Assembly: GCA_023386885.1 (NCBI GenBank)
Contig: JAEWIX010000018.1
Coordinates: 1 to 41,340, forward strand
Origin: Pseudomonadota bacterium
GTDB lineage: Bacteria > Pseudomonadota > Alphaproteobacteria > Rhizobiales > Xanthobacteraceae
Length of the DNA stretch: 41,340 nt
Direction: 5' to 3'
Shown: positions 8,095 to 16,242 of the stretch, one piece after another
Position numbering within the stretch: the first letter of the stretch is position 1
How the letters are laid out: each line of letters begins with the position of its first letter
Notes under the pieces: generated by a model
Databases searched by the model: none
The model's input: only the letters and a program-made list of their open reading frames with translations
What the model was told of the DNA's origin: nothing
Position numbers and translations under genes: made by a program

Positions 8095-9045
8095 CTAGCC
8101 GAACTGCGCCAGCACGGCCGTGACCACGACCTCGAGCAGCAGGATGGCAAACAAGGCGAACAGATACAGCAGCGAAAAGCCGAACAACTGCCGCGCCGCG
8201 CGCACCGCCGGCGCGCCCTCGCGGCGTCGATAGACGTTGATTGCGAGCAGCAGCATCCAGCCGCCCAGCACCAGTGACGATACGCCAAAGACCGCGCTGA
8301 AATAACCCAGCGCCCATGGCGTGGCGGCGACCGCGACCAGCACGATGGTGTAGAGCAGGATTTGCAGGCGCGTCGCATCGGGACCGGCGACCACCGGCAA
8401 CATCGGCACGCCGGCGCGGGCGTAGTCGTCACTGCGGAACAATGCCAGCGCCCAGAAGTGCGGTGGCGTCCAGAAGAAGATGATGAGGAACAGCAGGATC
8501 GGCTCGACCGACAGCGAACCGGTAGCCGCGGCCCACGCCACGACCGGCGGCAGCGCGCCGGCGGCGCCGCCGATCACGATGTTCTGCGCGGTCCAGCGCT
8601 TCAGCCACATCGTATAGACGACGGCGTAGAAGAAGATCGTGAAGGCGAGCAGCGCCCCCGCAACCCAGTTGACGAGAATGCCGAGCGTCATCACCGAGAA
8701 GAATGACAGGATGAGGCCGAACGTCAGCGCCTCCTGCGGCGTTACCCGTCCGGTCGGTACTGGCCGTTTGGCGGTGCGCGACATCAGCGCGTCGATATCG
8801 GCGTCGTACCACATGTTGAGCGCGCCGGACGCGCCCGCGCCGACCGCGATGCAGAGGATCGACGTAATCGCCAGCACCGGATGAACATGCCCCGGCGCGA
8901 TCAGCAGACCGACCAGCGCCGTGAACACCACCAACGACATCACGCGCGGCTTGAGCAGCGCAATGTAATCGCCGACGCCCGCCTCCGAGATACGGGGCGG
9001 CAGCGTCAGCGAGTGATTCTCGACAATCGACAAGATTGCTCTCAC
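8095..9045 (-). CDS. ctaB: protoheme IX farnesyltransferase (heme O synthase)
   Basis: A UbiA-family prenyltransferase that adds a farnesyl group to heme b to make heme O, the precursor of heme A for this oxidase. The allylic diphosphate motif N-x3-D-x3-D is Asn77, Asp81, Asp85, and the family block YTMWLKRWTAQNIVIGG follows. About nine membrane helices are present in roughly 316 residues. The GTG at 9045 is taken as the start. A TTG at 9033 would give an N-terminus, MSIVENHSL, closer to what I recall of relatives and is equally likely. It lies 86 bases after ctaD and immediately before the CoxF-like gene. Confidence 0.95.
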   Translation of the reverse strand: MRAILSIVENHSLTLPPRISEAGVGDYIALLKPRVMSLVVFTALVGLLIAPGHVHPVLAITSILCIAVGAGASGALNMWYDADIDALMSRTAKRPVPTGRVTPQEALTFGLILSFFSVMTLGILVNWVAGALLAFTIFFYAVVYTMWLKRWTAQNIVIGGAAGALPPVVAWAAATGSLSVEPILLFLIIFFWTPPHFWALALFRSDDYARAGVPMLPVVAGPDATRLQILLYTIVLVAVAATPWALGYFSAVFGVSSLVLGGWMLLLAINVYRRREGAPAVRAARQLFGFSLLYLFALFAILLLEVVVTAVLAQFG

Positions 9046-9131
9046 TTCCGTAACGGCTTTCGCCGGGACATTGCGGCCCGCGGCGAAGCTTCGACGACGG
9101 CGCGGCGCGTCGAAACGCGCCGCGATGACAA

Positions 9132-10751
9132 TTACTGCACGCGCGGCAGCGTCTCAAACTGGTGGAACGGCGGCGGCGACGACAGCGTCCATTCCAGCGT
9201 GGTCGCACCTGCACCCCACGGGTTGTCCGCCGCCTTCTCCTTGCGGATCAGCGCCAGCGCCATGCCGTAGAGGAAGATCACCACACCGAAGAATGTGATG
9301 TAGGCACCGATCGACGACACCAGATTCCAGCCGGCGAACGCGTCCGGATAGTCGACATAGCGGCGCGGCATGCCCGACAGACCGAGGAAGTGCTGCGGGA
9401 AGAACAGGATGTTAGCGCCGATGAACATAAACCAGAAGTGCAGCTTGGCGATGGTGTCCGAGTACATGTAGCCGGTGATCTTCGGGAACCAGTAGTACCA
9501 GCCGGCGAAGATCGCGAACACCGCGGCGACGCCCATCACATAATGGAAGTGCGCGATGACGTAGTAGGTCTCCTGCAGCACGCGATCGACGCCGGCGTTG
9601 GCTAGCACCACGCCGGTGACGCCACCGACGGTGAACAGGAAGATGAAGCCGATCGCCCAGAGCATCGGCGCCTTGAACTCGATCGAGCCGCCCCACATCG
9701 TGGCGATCCACGAGAAGATCTTCACGCCGGTCGGCACCGCGATCACCATGGTCGCCGCGACGAAATAGGCCTGCGTCGCACCCGACATGCCCACTGTGTA
9801 CATGTGGTGCGCCCACACCACGAAGCCGATGCCACCGATCGCGACCATCGCATAGGCCATGCCGAGATAGCCGAACACCGGCTTGCGCGCGAAGGTCGCG
9901 ACGATCTGGCTGATCATGCCGAAGCCCGGCAGAATCAGGATGTACACTTCGGGGTGACCGAAGAACCAGAACAGATGCTGGAACAGGATCGGATCGCCGC
10001 CACCATCGGCCGCGAAAAACGAGGTGCCGAAGTTACGGTCGGTCAGCAGCATGGTGATGGCGCCCGCCAGAACCGGCAGCGACAGCAGCAGCAGGAACAC
10101 GGTCACCAAGATCGACCACACGAACAGCGGCATCTTGTGCAGGGTCATGCCCGGCGCACGCATGTTGAAGATGGTGGTGATGAAGTTGATGGCACCGAGA
10201 ATCGACGAGGCGCCGGCCAAATGCATCGACAAAATCACGAAATCGACCGCTGGTCCCGGATGCCCCGATGTCGATAGCGGCGCGTACATTGTCCAGCCGG
10301 TGCCGGCACCGCTGCCGCCCGGCTCGCCCTCCACGAAGGTCGAGATCAGCAGCAGCGAGAATGCGGCCGGCAGCAGCCAGAACGAAATGTTGTTCATGCG
10401 CGGGAAGGCCATGTCCGGCGCGCCAATCATTAGCGGCACCATCCAGTTTCCGAAACCACCGATCATCGCCGGCATCACCATGAAGAAGATCATGATCAGA
10501 CCGTGGGAGGTCACAAACACGTTGTATTCGTGGGTCTGATGGAAGAACTGCACGCCCGGATACATCAGCTCGAGGCGGATCGCGACCGACATCGCGCCGC
10601 CGATCAAACCGGCGATCAGCGCGAAGATCAGGTACATCGTGCCGATGTCCTTGTGATTGGTCGAGTAGACGTAGCGCCGCCAACCGGTCGGATGACCATG
10701 CGCGTGATCGTCATGACCCTGATGGGAATGAGCTGCTGCGGTGCTTGCCAT
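9132..10751 (-). CDS. ctaD: cytochrome c oxidase subunit I
   Basis: The catalytic subunit, carrying heme a and the heme a3-CuB site where oxygen is reduced. The 539-residue product has the twelve-helix plan. The covalently linked His-Tyr pair is in HPEVY (His266, Tyr270). The CuB histidine pair is in WAHHMYTVG, and the heme ligands are in HFHYVMG. The heme a histidine lies in the HGLIMIFFMVMP helix. A His-rich N-terminus precedes the first helix. AGGA sits 8 bases before the ATG. The Tyr in the active-site helix makes this an A-type oxidase rather than cbb3. The gene is 86 bases after ctaC. Confidence 0.98.
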   Translation of the reverse strand: MASTAAAHSHQGHDDHAHGHPTGWRRYVYSTNHKDIGTMYLIFALIAGLIGGAMSVAIRLELMYPGVQFFHQTHEYNVFVTSHGLIMIFFMVMPAMIGGFGNWMVPLMIGAPDMAFPRMNNISFWLLPAAFSLLLISTFVEGEPGGSGAGTGWTMYAPLSTSGHPGPAVDFVILSMHLAGASSILGAINFITTIFNMRAPGMTLHKMPLFVWSILVTVFLLLLSLPVLAGAITMLLTDRNFGTSFFAADGGGDPILFQHLFWFFGHPEVYILILPGFGMISQIVATFARKPVFGYLGMAYAMVAIGGIGFVVWAHHMYTVGMSGATQAYFVAATMVIAVPTGVKIFSWIATMWGGSIEFKAPMLWAIGFIFLFTVGGVTGVVLANAGVDRVLQETYYVIAHFHYVMGVAAVFAIFAGWYYWFPKITGYMYSDTIAKLHFWFMFIGANILFFPQHFLGLSGMPRRYVDYPDAFAGWNLVSSIGAYITFFGVVIFLYGMALALIRKEKAADNPWGAGATTLEWTLSSPPPFHQFETLPRVQ

Positions 10752-10837
10752 TTTCGAAATCCTGTCCTGCGATCCCTGGACCTTGCGATCCTATCGCCCG
10801 CTTCGGCCGATGCGGGCGAAATTCCGTACTGCTCTTG

Positions 10838-11677
10838 TTACTGTTGTCCCGCTTGCGCCACGGCGTAGGTGTCCGTGCCCGACGAGGCAAATTTCTTCTT
10901 TGCGGCCTCGATCCAGGTCGCGAATTCCTGATCGCTCACAACACGGACGGCGATCGGCATAAAGGCGTGATCCTTGCCGCACAGTTCCGAGCACTGGCCA
11001 TAGAACATGCCGGTCTTGGTCGCCTTGAACCAGGTCTCGTTCAGACGGCCCGGAATGGCGTCGATCTTGATGCCGAAGGCCGGCACCGCAAAAGCGTGAA
11101 TGACGTCGGCGCCGGTGGTCTGCACCCGGATCACCTTGTTGACCGGCACCACCATTTCGTTGTCGACCGCCAGCAGGCGCGGCTGCTTGTCCGCAGCCAT
11201 CAACGAGTCGAATTCGATCTTGCCGTTGTCCGGATAGGAATAGGTCCAGTACCACTGCTTGCCGGTCGCCTTGATGGTGATATCGGCCTTGGGAATGTCG
11301 GTCTGCTCGAACAGCAACCGGAACGACGGGATCGCGATACCCACCAGGATCATGACCGGAACGATGGTCCAGATCACTTCGATCAGCGTGTTATGCGTGG
11401 TTCGCGACGGCACCGGGTTGGATTTCGAATTGAACTTCACCATCACCCAGATGAGCAACACCATCACCAGCACGGTGATCGCGGTGATGATCCAGAGCAG
11501 GAAGGTGTGGAACCATTCGATGTTGTCCATCACCGGCGAGGCGGATTGCTGAAGCGTCATTTCCCACGGCTTGGGCTGCCCGACTTCCGCGAATGCAACA
11601 CCACCAACCGCCAGCGCGATCCCGATAATCGCCAACCCCAACAACTGCCGGCCGATCTTGCCCCTCGACATAGTCAT
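10838..11677 (-). CDS. ctaC: cytochrome c oxidase subunit II
   Basis: Subunit II takes electrons from cytochrome c through the binuclear CuA centre. The product from ATG 11677 has 279 residues: a cleavable signal peptide ending near FAEVGQ, two membrane helices, and a periplasmic cupredoxin domain. The CuA ligands are visible in CSELCGKDHAFM: Cys229, Cys233, His237 and Met240, with the upstream histidine in VIHAFAVPAFG. The aromatic electron-entry stretch KQWYWTYSYPD is intact. AGGAG lies ten bases before the chosen ATG; a second ATG six bases later is possible. No heme-binding CxxCH is present, so this is the plain aa3 type. It is the first gene of the oxidase cluster. Confidence 0.97.
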   Translation of the reverse strand: MTMSRGKIGRQLLGLAIIGIALAVGGVAFAEVGQPKPWEMTLQQSASPVMDNIEWFHTFLLWIITAITVLVMVLLIWVMVKFNSKSNPVPSRTTHNTLIEVIWTIVPVMILVGIAIPSFRLLFEQTDIPKADITIKATGKQWYWTYSYPDNGKIEFDSLMAADKQPRLLAVDNEMVVPVNKVIRVQTTGADVIHAFAVPAFGIKIDAIPGRLNETWFKATKTGMFYGQCSELCGKDHAFMPIAVRVVSDQEFATWIEAAKKKFASSGTDTYAVAQAGQQ

Positions 11678-12097
11678 GCCGCTCGCGCTCCTTGTCATAG
11701 AACTCAAAAGCACCCGCCGCCCACGGCGCCCGTGCCGAACGACGCCCCTGACGACAAAGACTGCTGGTCAGATCGTTAGAACGCGTCGAAATCTTGCCTC
11801 TCAAATCATAATTCGCCGGTTCTCGCAATGCAGTAGTAGGGGTGATGTGACGCATTTGAAGGGATTGCTGGCAGGCGGCTCAAATAGCCACAAAACCGGA
11901 TGATTTTGCCCACTCTGCCGTGACGGCGCTTGACAGGCGGATTGACCGATGTACCCACAGGCGAGACGCTGCGTCGGAACCTGATTCGCCGGTATCGCGA
12001 ACGCATTTTTGGCGCGGCCCGCCTTCAAGGCGCCGTCATTGCCGTATCAGTCCAGAACCGGACAGAAACTGGACAGACATTGAAGGGATCGACCCCG
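11678..12097. other. divergent intergenic region between ctaC and the IalB-family gene
   Basis: A stretch of about 420 bases with no convincing gene; it should hold promoters for both flanking genes. A TTGACA at 11930-11935 reads toward the IalB gene, but its -10 partner (TACCCA near 11952) is poor, so I do not call a promoter firmly. The short open frames here have no start signal or protein-like composition. Confidence 0.5.
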
Positions 12098-12670
12098 ATG
12101 GGGCCTTCGAACCAGCAAATCGCACGGGATTCCGAGAACCGCCGCTCGACAATCGCCTCGGTGACACGGCGGACCGCCAGATGGATCGCCGGCGCGGCGA
12201 TGGTGGCACTGTTGTGCGGTACGGGGATGCCCGCCAACGCCCAGGGCGCGGTCCGCTCGGTGCACGGCGACTGGCAAATCCGTTGCGACACCCCGCCCGG
12301 CGCCAAGGCCGAGCAATGCGCGCTGATCCAGAGCGTGGTGGCGGAGGATCGTTCCAATGCCGGCCTGACCGTGATCGTACTCAAGACCGCCGACCAGAAA
12401 AGCAAGCTGATGCGGGTGGTTGCCCCGCTCGGCGTGTTGCTGCCGTCCGGTCTGGGGCTGAAGCTCGACAATGTCGATGTCGGCCGCGCCGGTTTCGTGC
12501 GCTGCCTGCCCAACGGCTGCGTTGCCGAAGTTGTGATGGACGACAAGCTGCTGGGTCAGATCCGCAACGCCAAGACCGCGACCTTCATCATTTTCGAGAC
12601 GCCGGAAGAAGGCATCGGCTTCCCGCTCAGCCTGAATGGACTGGCGGAAGGCTACGACAAGCTGCCATAG
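12098..12670 (+). CDS. invasion-associated locus B (IalB) family exported protein
   Basis: The 190-residue protein starts at ATG 12098, after GAAGGGA. A twin basic region precedes a hydrophobic signal segment, with likely cleavage after ANA (near residue 49). The mature part matches the IalB family: HGDWQIRCD near its start, a pair of cysteines around residues 64-74, and a second close pair in FVRCLPNGC followed by a strand-rich C-terminus ending GFPLSLNGLAEGYDKL. IalB of Bartonella is linked to erythrocyte invasion. Homologues are widespread in free-living alphaproteobacteria, where the function is unknown, so the name does not imply pathogenicity. Longer upstream starts lack a ribosome site. 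Confidence 0.88.
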   Translation: MGPSNQQIARDSENRRSTIASVTRRTARWIAGAAMVALLCGTGMPANAQGAVRSVHGDWQIRCDTPPGAKAEQCALIQSVVAEDRSNAGLTVIVLKTADQKSKLMRVVAPLGVLLPSGLGLKLDNVDVGRAGFVRCLPNGCVAEVVMDDKLLGQIRNAKTATFIIFETPEEGIGFPLSLNGLAEGYDKLP

Positions 12671-12681
12671 CGGCACGGGAT

Positions 12682-12698
12682 AGCCCGGCAGGGCTTTT
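12682..12698 (+). terminator. short hairpin with T run after the IalB-family gene
   Basis: AGCCC (12682-12686), loop GGCA, then GGGCT and TTT. The five-pair stem is weak but lies 12 bases past the stop. Confidence 0.45.
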
Positions 12699-12811
12699 CG
12701 GCGGGATCGCCTTGATCTGATGGTGTCATCTCGACCAAGGCTCTCCCCTTCCCAGGCATCCGTGCCTATCTTCGGGATCAAGCATTCCGCTCGCCGCCTT
12801 TGGAGCCCGCC

Positions 12812-14239
12812 ATGACCGATCCCGCCGCCACCTCCCTGCTCGACCGCGCCAAACTCGACCGCGACCGGGTGCGCCACGAGATCACGCGAGGCTTGAGTGG
12901 CGCCGACGACGGCGAACTTTTCCTCGAATACAGCCAGACCGAGGCACTGGCCTTCGATAACGGGCGGCTCAAGCAGGCCACCTATGACACCGCGCAGGGG
13001 TTTGGGCTGCGCGCCGTCAAGGACGACGCCGTCGGCTATGCCCATTCCTCCGACGTGTCGCTGCCGGCGCTGATTCGCGCCGCCGATGCGGTGCAGGCGG
13101 TTCGCGGCGGCTACCAAGGCACCTTCGCGGGGGCTCCACAGCACACCAACGTCCGCCTTTACGGCGACGACAATCCGCTGGACGCGCCGGGCTTCGAGGC
13201 CAAGGTCAAGCTGCTGGCGGAAATCGACGCCTATGTCCGCGACAAAGATCCGCGGGTGCGGCAAGTGTCGGTCAGCCTTGGCGCGACCTGGCAGGTGATC
13301 GAGATCCTGCGCCCCGATGGCGAAAGCTATCGCGACATCCGCCCGCTGGTGCGGGTCAACATCTCCGTCGTTGCTGGACAGGGCGACCGGCAGGAGAGTG
13401 GCAGTAAGGGCTATGGCGGGCGCGAAGGCTATGCCCGCTTCATCGAGACCAAGGCATGGCGCGAGGCCGCCGACGGTGCGTTGCGCGAAGCCATCGTCAA
13501 TCTCGATTCGGTCCCCGCTCCGGCCGGCGAGATGGACGTCGTGCTCGGCCCGGGCTGGCCCGGCGTGATGCTGCACGAAGCCGTGGGGCACGGGCTTGAG
13601 GGTGACTTCAACCGCAAGCAGACCTCGGCCTTCGCCGGCCTGATGGGCCAGCAGGTCGCTGCCAAGGGCGTCACGGTGGTTGACGACGGCACCATTTCGG
13701 CGCGGCGCGGATCGCTGTCGATCGACGACGAAGGCACGCCGACCAATCGCACCATGCTGATCGAGGACGGCATCCTGGTCGGCTACATGCAGGACCGCCA
13801 GAACGCCCGACTGATGAACATGAAGCCGACCGGCAACGGCCGCCGCCAAAGCTACGCCCACGTCCCGATGCCGCGCATGACCAACACCTACATGCTGGCG
13901 GGGCAGCGCGATCCGGCAGAAATCCTCGCCTCGGTGAAGAACGGCATCTACGCCGCCAATTTCGGCGGCGGGCAGGTCGACATCACCTCCGGCAAATACG
14001 TGTTCCAGTGCACCGAAGCCTACAAGATCGAGAACGGCAAGCTTGGCGCGCCGCTGAAAGGCGCGATGCTGATCGGCAACGGTCCGACCGACCTGCATCG
14101 CATCACCATGATCGGCAACGATCTCGCCCTCGACGACGGCATCGGTACCTGCGGCAAACAGGGCCAAGGCGTGCCGGTCGGCGTCGGGCAGCCAACGCTG
14201 CGGATGGACCGCATCACGGTTGGAGGCACCGGCGGATGA
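12812..14239 (+). CDS. tldD: TldD family metalloprotease
   Basis: TldD pairs with TldE/PmbA to form a zinc protease that degrades unfolded peptides, including modified peptide precursors. The 475-residue product has the diagnostic HExxxH motif at His255 (HEAVGHGLEGDF), the third zinc ligand region near the C-terminus (CTEAYKIENGK), and the conserved QNARLMNMKPTGNGRRQSY block. The ATG at 12812 sits seven bases after GGAG and is preferred over an in-frame codon four residues earlier. The stop overlaps the signal peptidase start by four bases (ATGA). The partner tldE is not in the window. Confidence 0.96.
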   Translation: MTDPAATSLLDRAKLDRDRVRHEITRGLSGADDGELFLEYSQTEALAFDNGRLKQATYDTAQGFGLRAVKDDAVGYAHSSDVSLPALIRAADAVQAVRGGYQGTFAGAPQHTNVRLYGDDNPLDAPGFEAKVKLLAEIDAYVRDKDPRVRQVSVSLGATWQVIEILRPDGESYRDIRPLVRVNISVVAGQGDRQESGSKGYGGREGYARFIETKAWREAADGALREAIVNLDSVPAPAGEMDVVLGPGWPGVMLHEAVGHGLEGDFNRKQTSAFAGLMGQQVAAKGVTVVDDGTISARRGSLSIDDEGTPTNRTMLIEDGILVGYMQDRQNARLMNMKPTGNGRRQSYAHVPMPRMTNTYMLAGQRDPAEILASVKNGIYAANFGGGQVDITSGKYVFQCTEAYKIENGKLGAPLKGAMLIGNGPTDLHRITMIGNDLALDDGIGTCGKQGQGVPVGVGQPTLRMDRITVGGTGG

Positions 14240-15012
14240 GCAGTGAGACCACGCCGGCAGCAAAGCCAAAGCCGCGCCAGCGCTGGCTGTCTTCCCTGAG
14301 CCAGATTGCAGGCATCGTGCTGGCGGTGTTCATCGCCAAGGGCGCGCTGGCCGAGCCGTTCTACGTACCGTCCGCCTCGATGGAGCCGACGCTCCTGATC
14401 GGCGATGCGTTGCTGGCGTCCAAGTTCCCCTACGGCTACAGCGCCGCCTCGCTCCCGATCCATATCACCGTGCCGACCACCGAGCGCGTTCTCGGACAAT
14501 TGCCGAAGCGCGGCGACGTGGTCGTATTCCGCTGGCCCGGCGATACCTCGCAGGTCTGGGTCAAGCGTGTCGTCGGCCTGCCCGGCGACCGCGTGCAGAT
14601 GCGCAACGGGCGGCTCTGGCTCAATGGCGCGCTGGTTGCACTCAAGGCGGACGGCCTTGGCGAAGCGGAACGAGACAATGGCGCCAGCGAGATGGCGCAA
14701 CGCTATATCGAGACGCTACCCGGCGGCGCGTCGCACCCTATTTTCAAACTGCGCATGAACGGCGGGCTCGATAACACCGCAGAAGTAGCCGTACCGCCGG
14801 GTCACTTGTTTGTGATGGGTGACAATCGCGACAACTCAGCCGACAGCCGTGTCCCCGTTGCCGAAGGCGGCGTCGGGCTTCTGCCGGTCACCGACCTGGT
14901 CGGTCGCGTTGATGCCATCGTCGGATCGTGGGATCTCGGCATCCGACATCAGCCGGTGTGGACGTGGCTGTCAGGCTTTCGCCTGACGCGATTCTTCACG
15001 CCGGTGCATTAG
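14236..15012 (+). CDS. lepB: signal peptidase I
   Basis: The membrane serine-lysine protease that cuts signal peptides from exported proteins. The 258-residue product has an N-terminal membrane helix (about residues 20-38). The catalytic Ser48 lies in PSASMEPT and the general base Lys110 in KRVVGLPGD. The conserved GDNRDNSADSR box is near the C-terminus. All S26 family boxes are present and intact. The start codon shares four bases with the tldD stop, so translation is coupled. Alphaproteobacteria usually carry one lepB near rnc and era, so this tldD-linked copy may be an additional enzyme; that is inference. Confidence 0.95.
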   Translation: MSSETTPAAKPKPRQRWLSSLSQIAGIVLAVFIAKGALAEPFYVPSASMEPTLLIGDALLASKFPYGYSAASLPIHITVPTTERVLGQLPKRGDVVVFRWPGDTSQVWVKRVVGLPGDRVQMRNGRLWLNGALVALKADGLGEAERDNGASEMAQRYIETLPGGASHPIFKLRMNGGLDNTAEVAVPPGHLFVMGDNRDNSADSRVPVAEGGVGLLPVTDLVGRVDAIVGSWDLGIRHQPVWTWLSGFRLTRFFTPVH

Positions 15013-15041
15013 ATCATCGCACAGACCGGGAGGTCGATGCC

Positions 15042-15377
15042 GTGACCTTCGAGGACATTCGCAAGATCGCGCTGGCTTGGCCGGAGGTGACGGACGGCAC
15101 GTCCTATGGCACGCCGGCATTGAAAGTGCGCAAGAAGTTGCTCGTGCGATTGAAGGAGGATGGCGACAGCCTGGTGATGCCCGGCGTTCCGCCCGACGAG
15201 CGCGACATGCTGATGGAGCGGCAGCCGAAAGTGTTCTATTTCACTGATCACTATCGCGCCTATCCGATCGTCCTGCTCCGCCTGTCGCGAACCAAACGTG
15301 CCGACATCGAACCACTCCTGAAACGGCAGTGGCGCGCGCTGGCATCCAAGACCGCGCAGAAAGCATTCGATCTCTGA
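15042..15377 (+). CDS. MmcQ/YjbR family protein
   Basis: The 111-residue product starts at GTG 15042 after GGGAGG. The sequence fits the small YjbR/MmcQ fold: an N-terminal helix with FEDIRKIALAWPEV, a central strand pair around KKLLVRLKEDGDSLVM, and the C-terminal RRQWRALA-like helix, here KRQWRALASKTA. The family has a double-wing DNA-binding-like fold but no firmly assigned role. It lies 29 bases after lepB in the same direction and is likely the last gene of the tldD-lepB transcript. An earlier in-frame ATG overlaps lepB and lacks a ribosome site. Confidence 0.85.
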   Translation: MTFEDIRKIALAWPEVTDGTSYGTPALKVRKKLLVRLKEDGDSLVMPGVPPDERDMLMERQPKVFYFTDHYRAYPIVLLRLSRTKRADIEPLLKRQWRALASKTAQKAFDL

Positions 15378-15396
15378 AAGAGCGTGGCCGTCGGAC

Positions 15397-15972
15397 TTAT
15401 CTGACCACGCCCGAAATGAATCCGGGCCTGCGGCGCGGCGGCTTGATTTCCTTTTTCAGGAAGCAGCGCGCCTCGCGTCCGGCATAACCGGGCCGCGCGT
15501 AAGTCCAGGCTCGGCACCTGTTATCGCCGGTACAGGCCGCCTTGCAGTGCTCCTCGCCGGACTTCCCCTTGATTTCGAAGTTGCGATAGTCGCCGCCGGT
15601 CCGGTCGGTGGACGTTTCGATCCCTTTGATATGAGGCTCGAGAACACCGGCGCCACGAACGCCCGAAATGCAGCAATCGCTGTGAGAGCGCTGCGGCACG
15701 CTGCTCTTGAGCCAGCAGAAGGCGCCTTCCACGAGGGTCGGATAGCTGAAGGTCCAGGACCGGCAACGCTTGTCGCGTTCGCAGATCATCGCGCAATCCG
15801 CCGGATCCCCGGAGCGTATCGGCGATCGCAGATAGTCGCCGCCGATACGATCGAAATTCACCTGCGCACGGGCCGAAGATGCCGCATCCATGGATATGAA
15901 CGCCAACGCCAGCACGAGGAGCGCCATCGACGTTTTGAAAATCGACGTTCTGAAAATGGAGGCGCCCATCAT
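15397..15972 (-). CDS. secreted protein with two PAN/Apple-like domains
   Basis: The 191-residue product has a signal peptide (hydrophobic residues 16-30, probable cleavage after ARA). Two repeats of one cysteine-rich unit follow. Each runs DR-x-GGDY, then a CxxxC pair, C-R-(S/A)-W-T, and a final Cys in (C)(W/F)LK. Unit 1 ends with an extra CC pair before ISGV; unit 2 ends in FISGVVR. This matches PAN domains, protein- or carbohydrate-binding modules, of the type found beside or fused to alpha-2-macroglobulin proteins in bradyrhizobia. AAAGGGG lies six bases before the ATG. No partner gene is adjacent. The ligand is unknown. Confidence 0.82.
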   Translation of the reverse strand: MMGASIFRTSIFKTSMALLVLALAFISMDAASSARAQVNFDRIGGDYLRSPIRSGDPADCAMICERDKRCRSWTFSYPTLVEGAFCWLKSSVPQRSHSDCCISGVRGAGVLEPHIKGIETSTDRTGGDYRNFEIKGKSGEEHCKAACTGDNRCRAWTYARPGYAGREARCFLKKEIKPPRRRPGFISGVVR

Positions 15973-16242
15973 GCCAAACCCCTTTCAGTTAGCGAGCGGA
16001 CGCAGCCGGACGCAATTGCCGCCTTTCATGTCAATTCATGCGAGACCCGCGTTGGATGGCGCTCGCTCAAACCGCTGAAATACTCAAGTCGCCGCACCAG
16101 CCCCCTGGCGCGGCGACAAAGAACATCTAATCGCCATCTTCCTGTACGGCGGATGAACGGCGCTGACACCTCACGACTTGCTGATGAGCAACGCAACCAC
16201 AGGCGCATGCACCGGAGGCCCGATCATGTCAGATCCGGAAGG

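Noticed and set aside
11801..12028. Short open frames between ctaC and the IalB-family gene
   Set aside because: There is no ribosome site, membrane segment or protein-like composition, and the region should hold promoters.
12098..12670. Reading the IalB-family gene as a virulence factor
   Set aside because: The family is widespread in non-pathogenic alphaproteobacteria and nothing nearby suggests host invasion.
12047..14269. A 740-codon minus-strand open frame opposite tldD
   Set aside because: It is antisense to tldD and the IalB-family gene, which have clear family motifs. The long antisense frame is expected from high G+C codon use.
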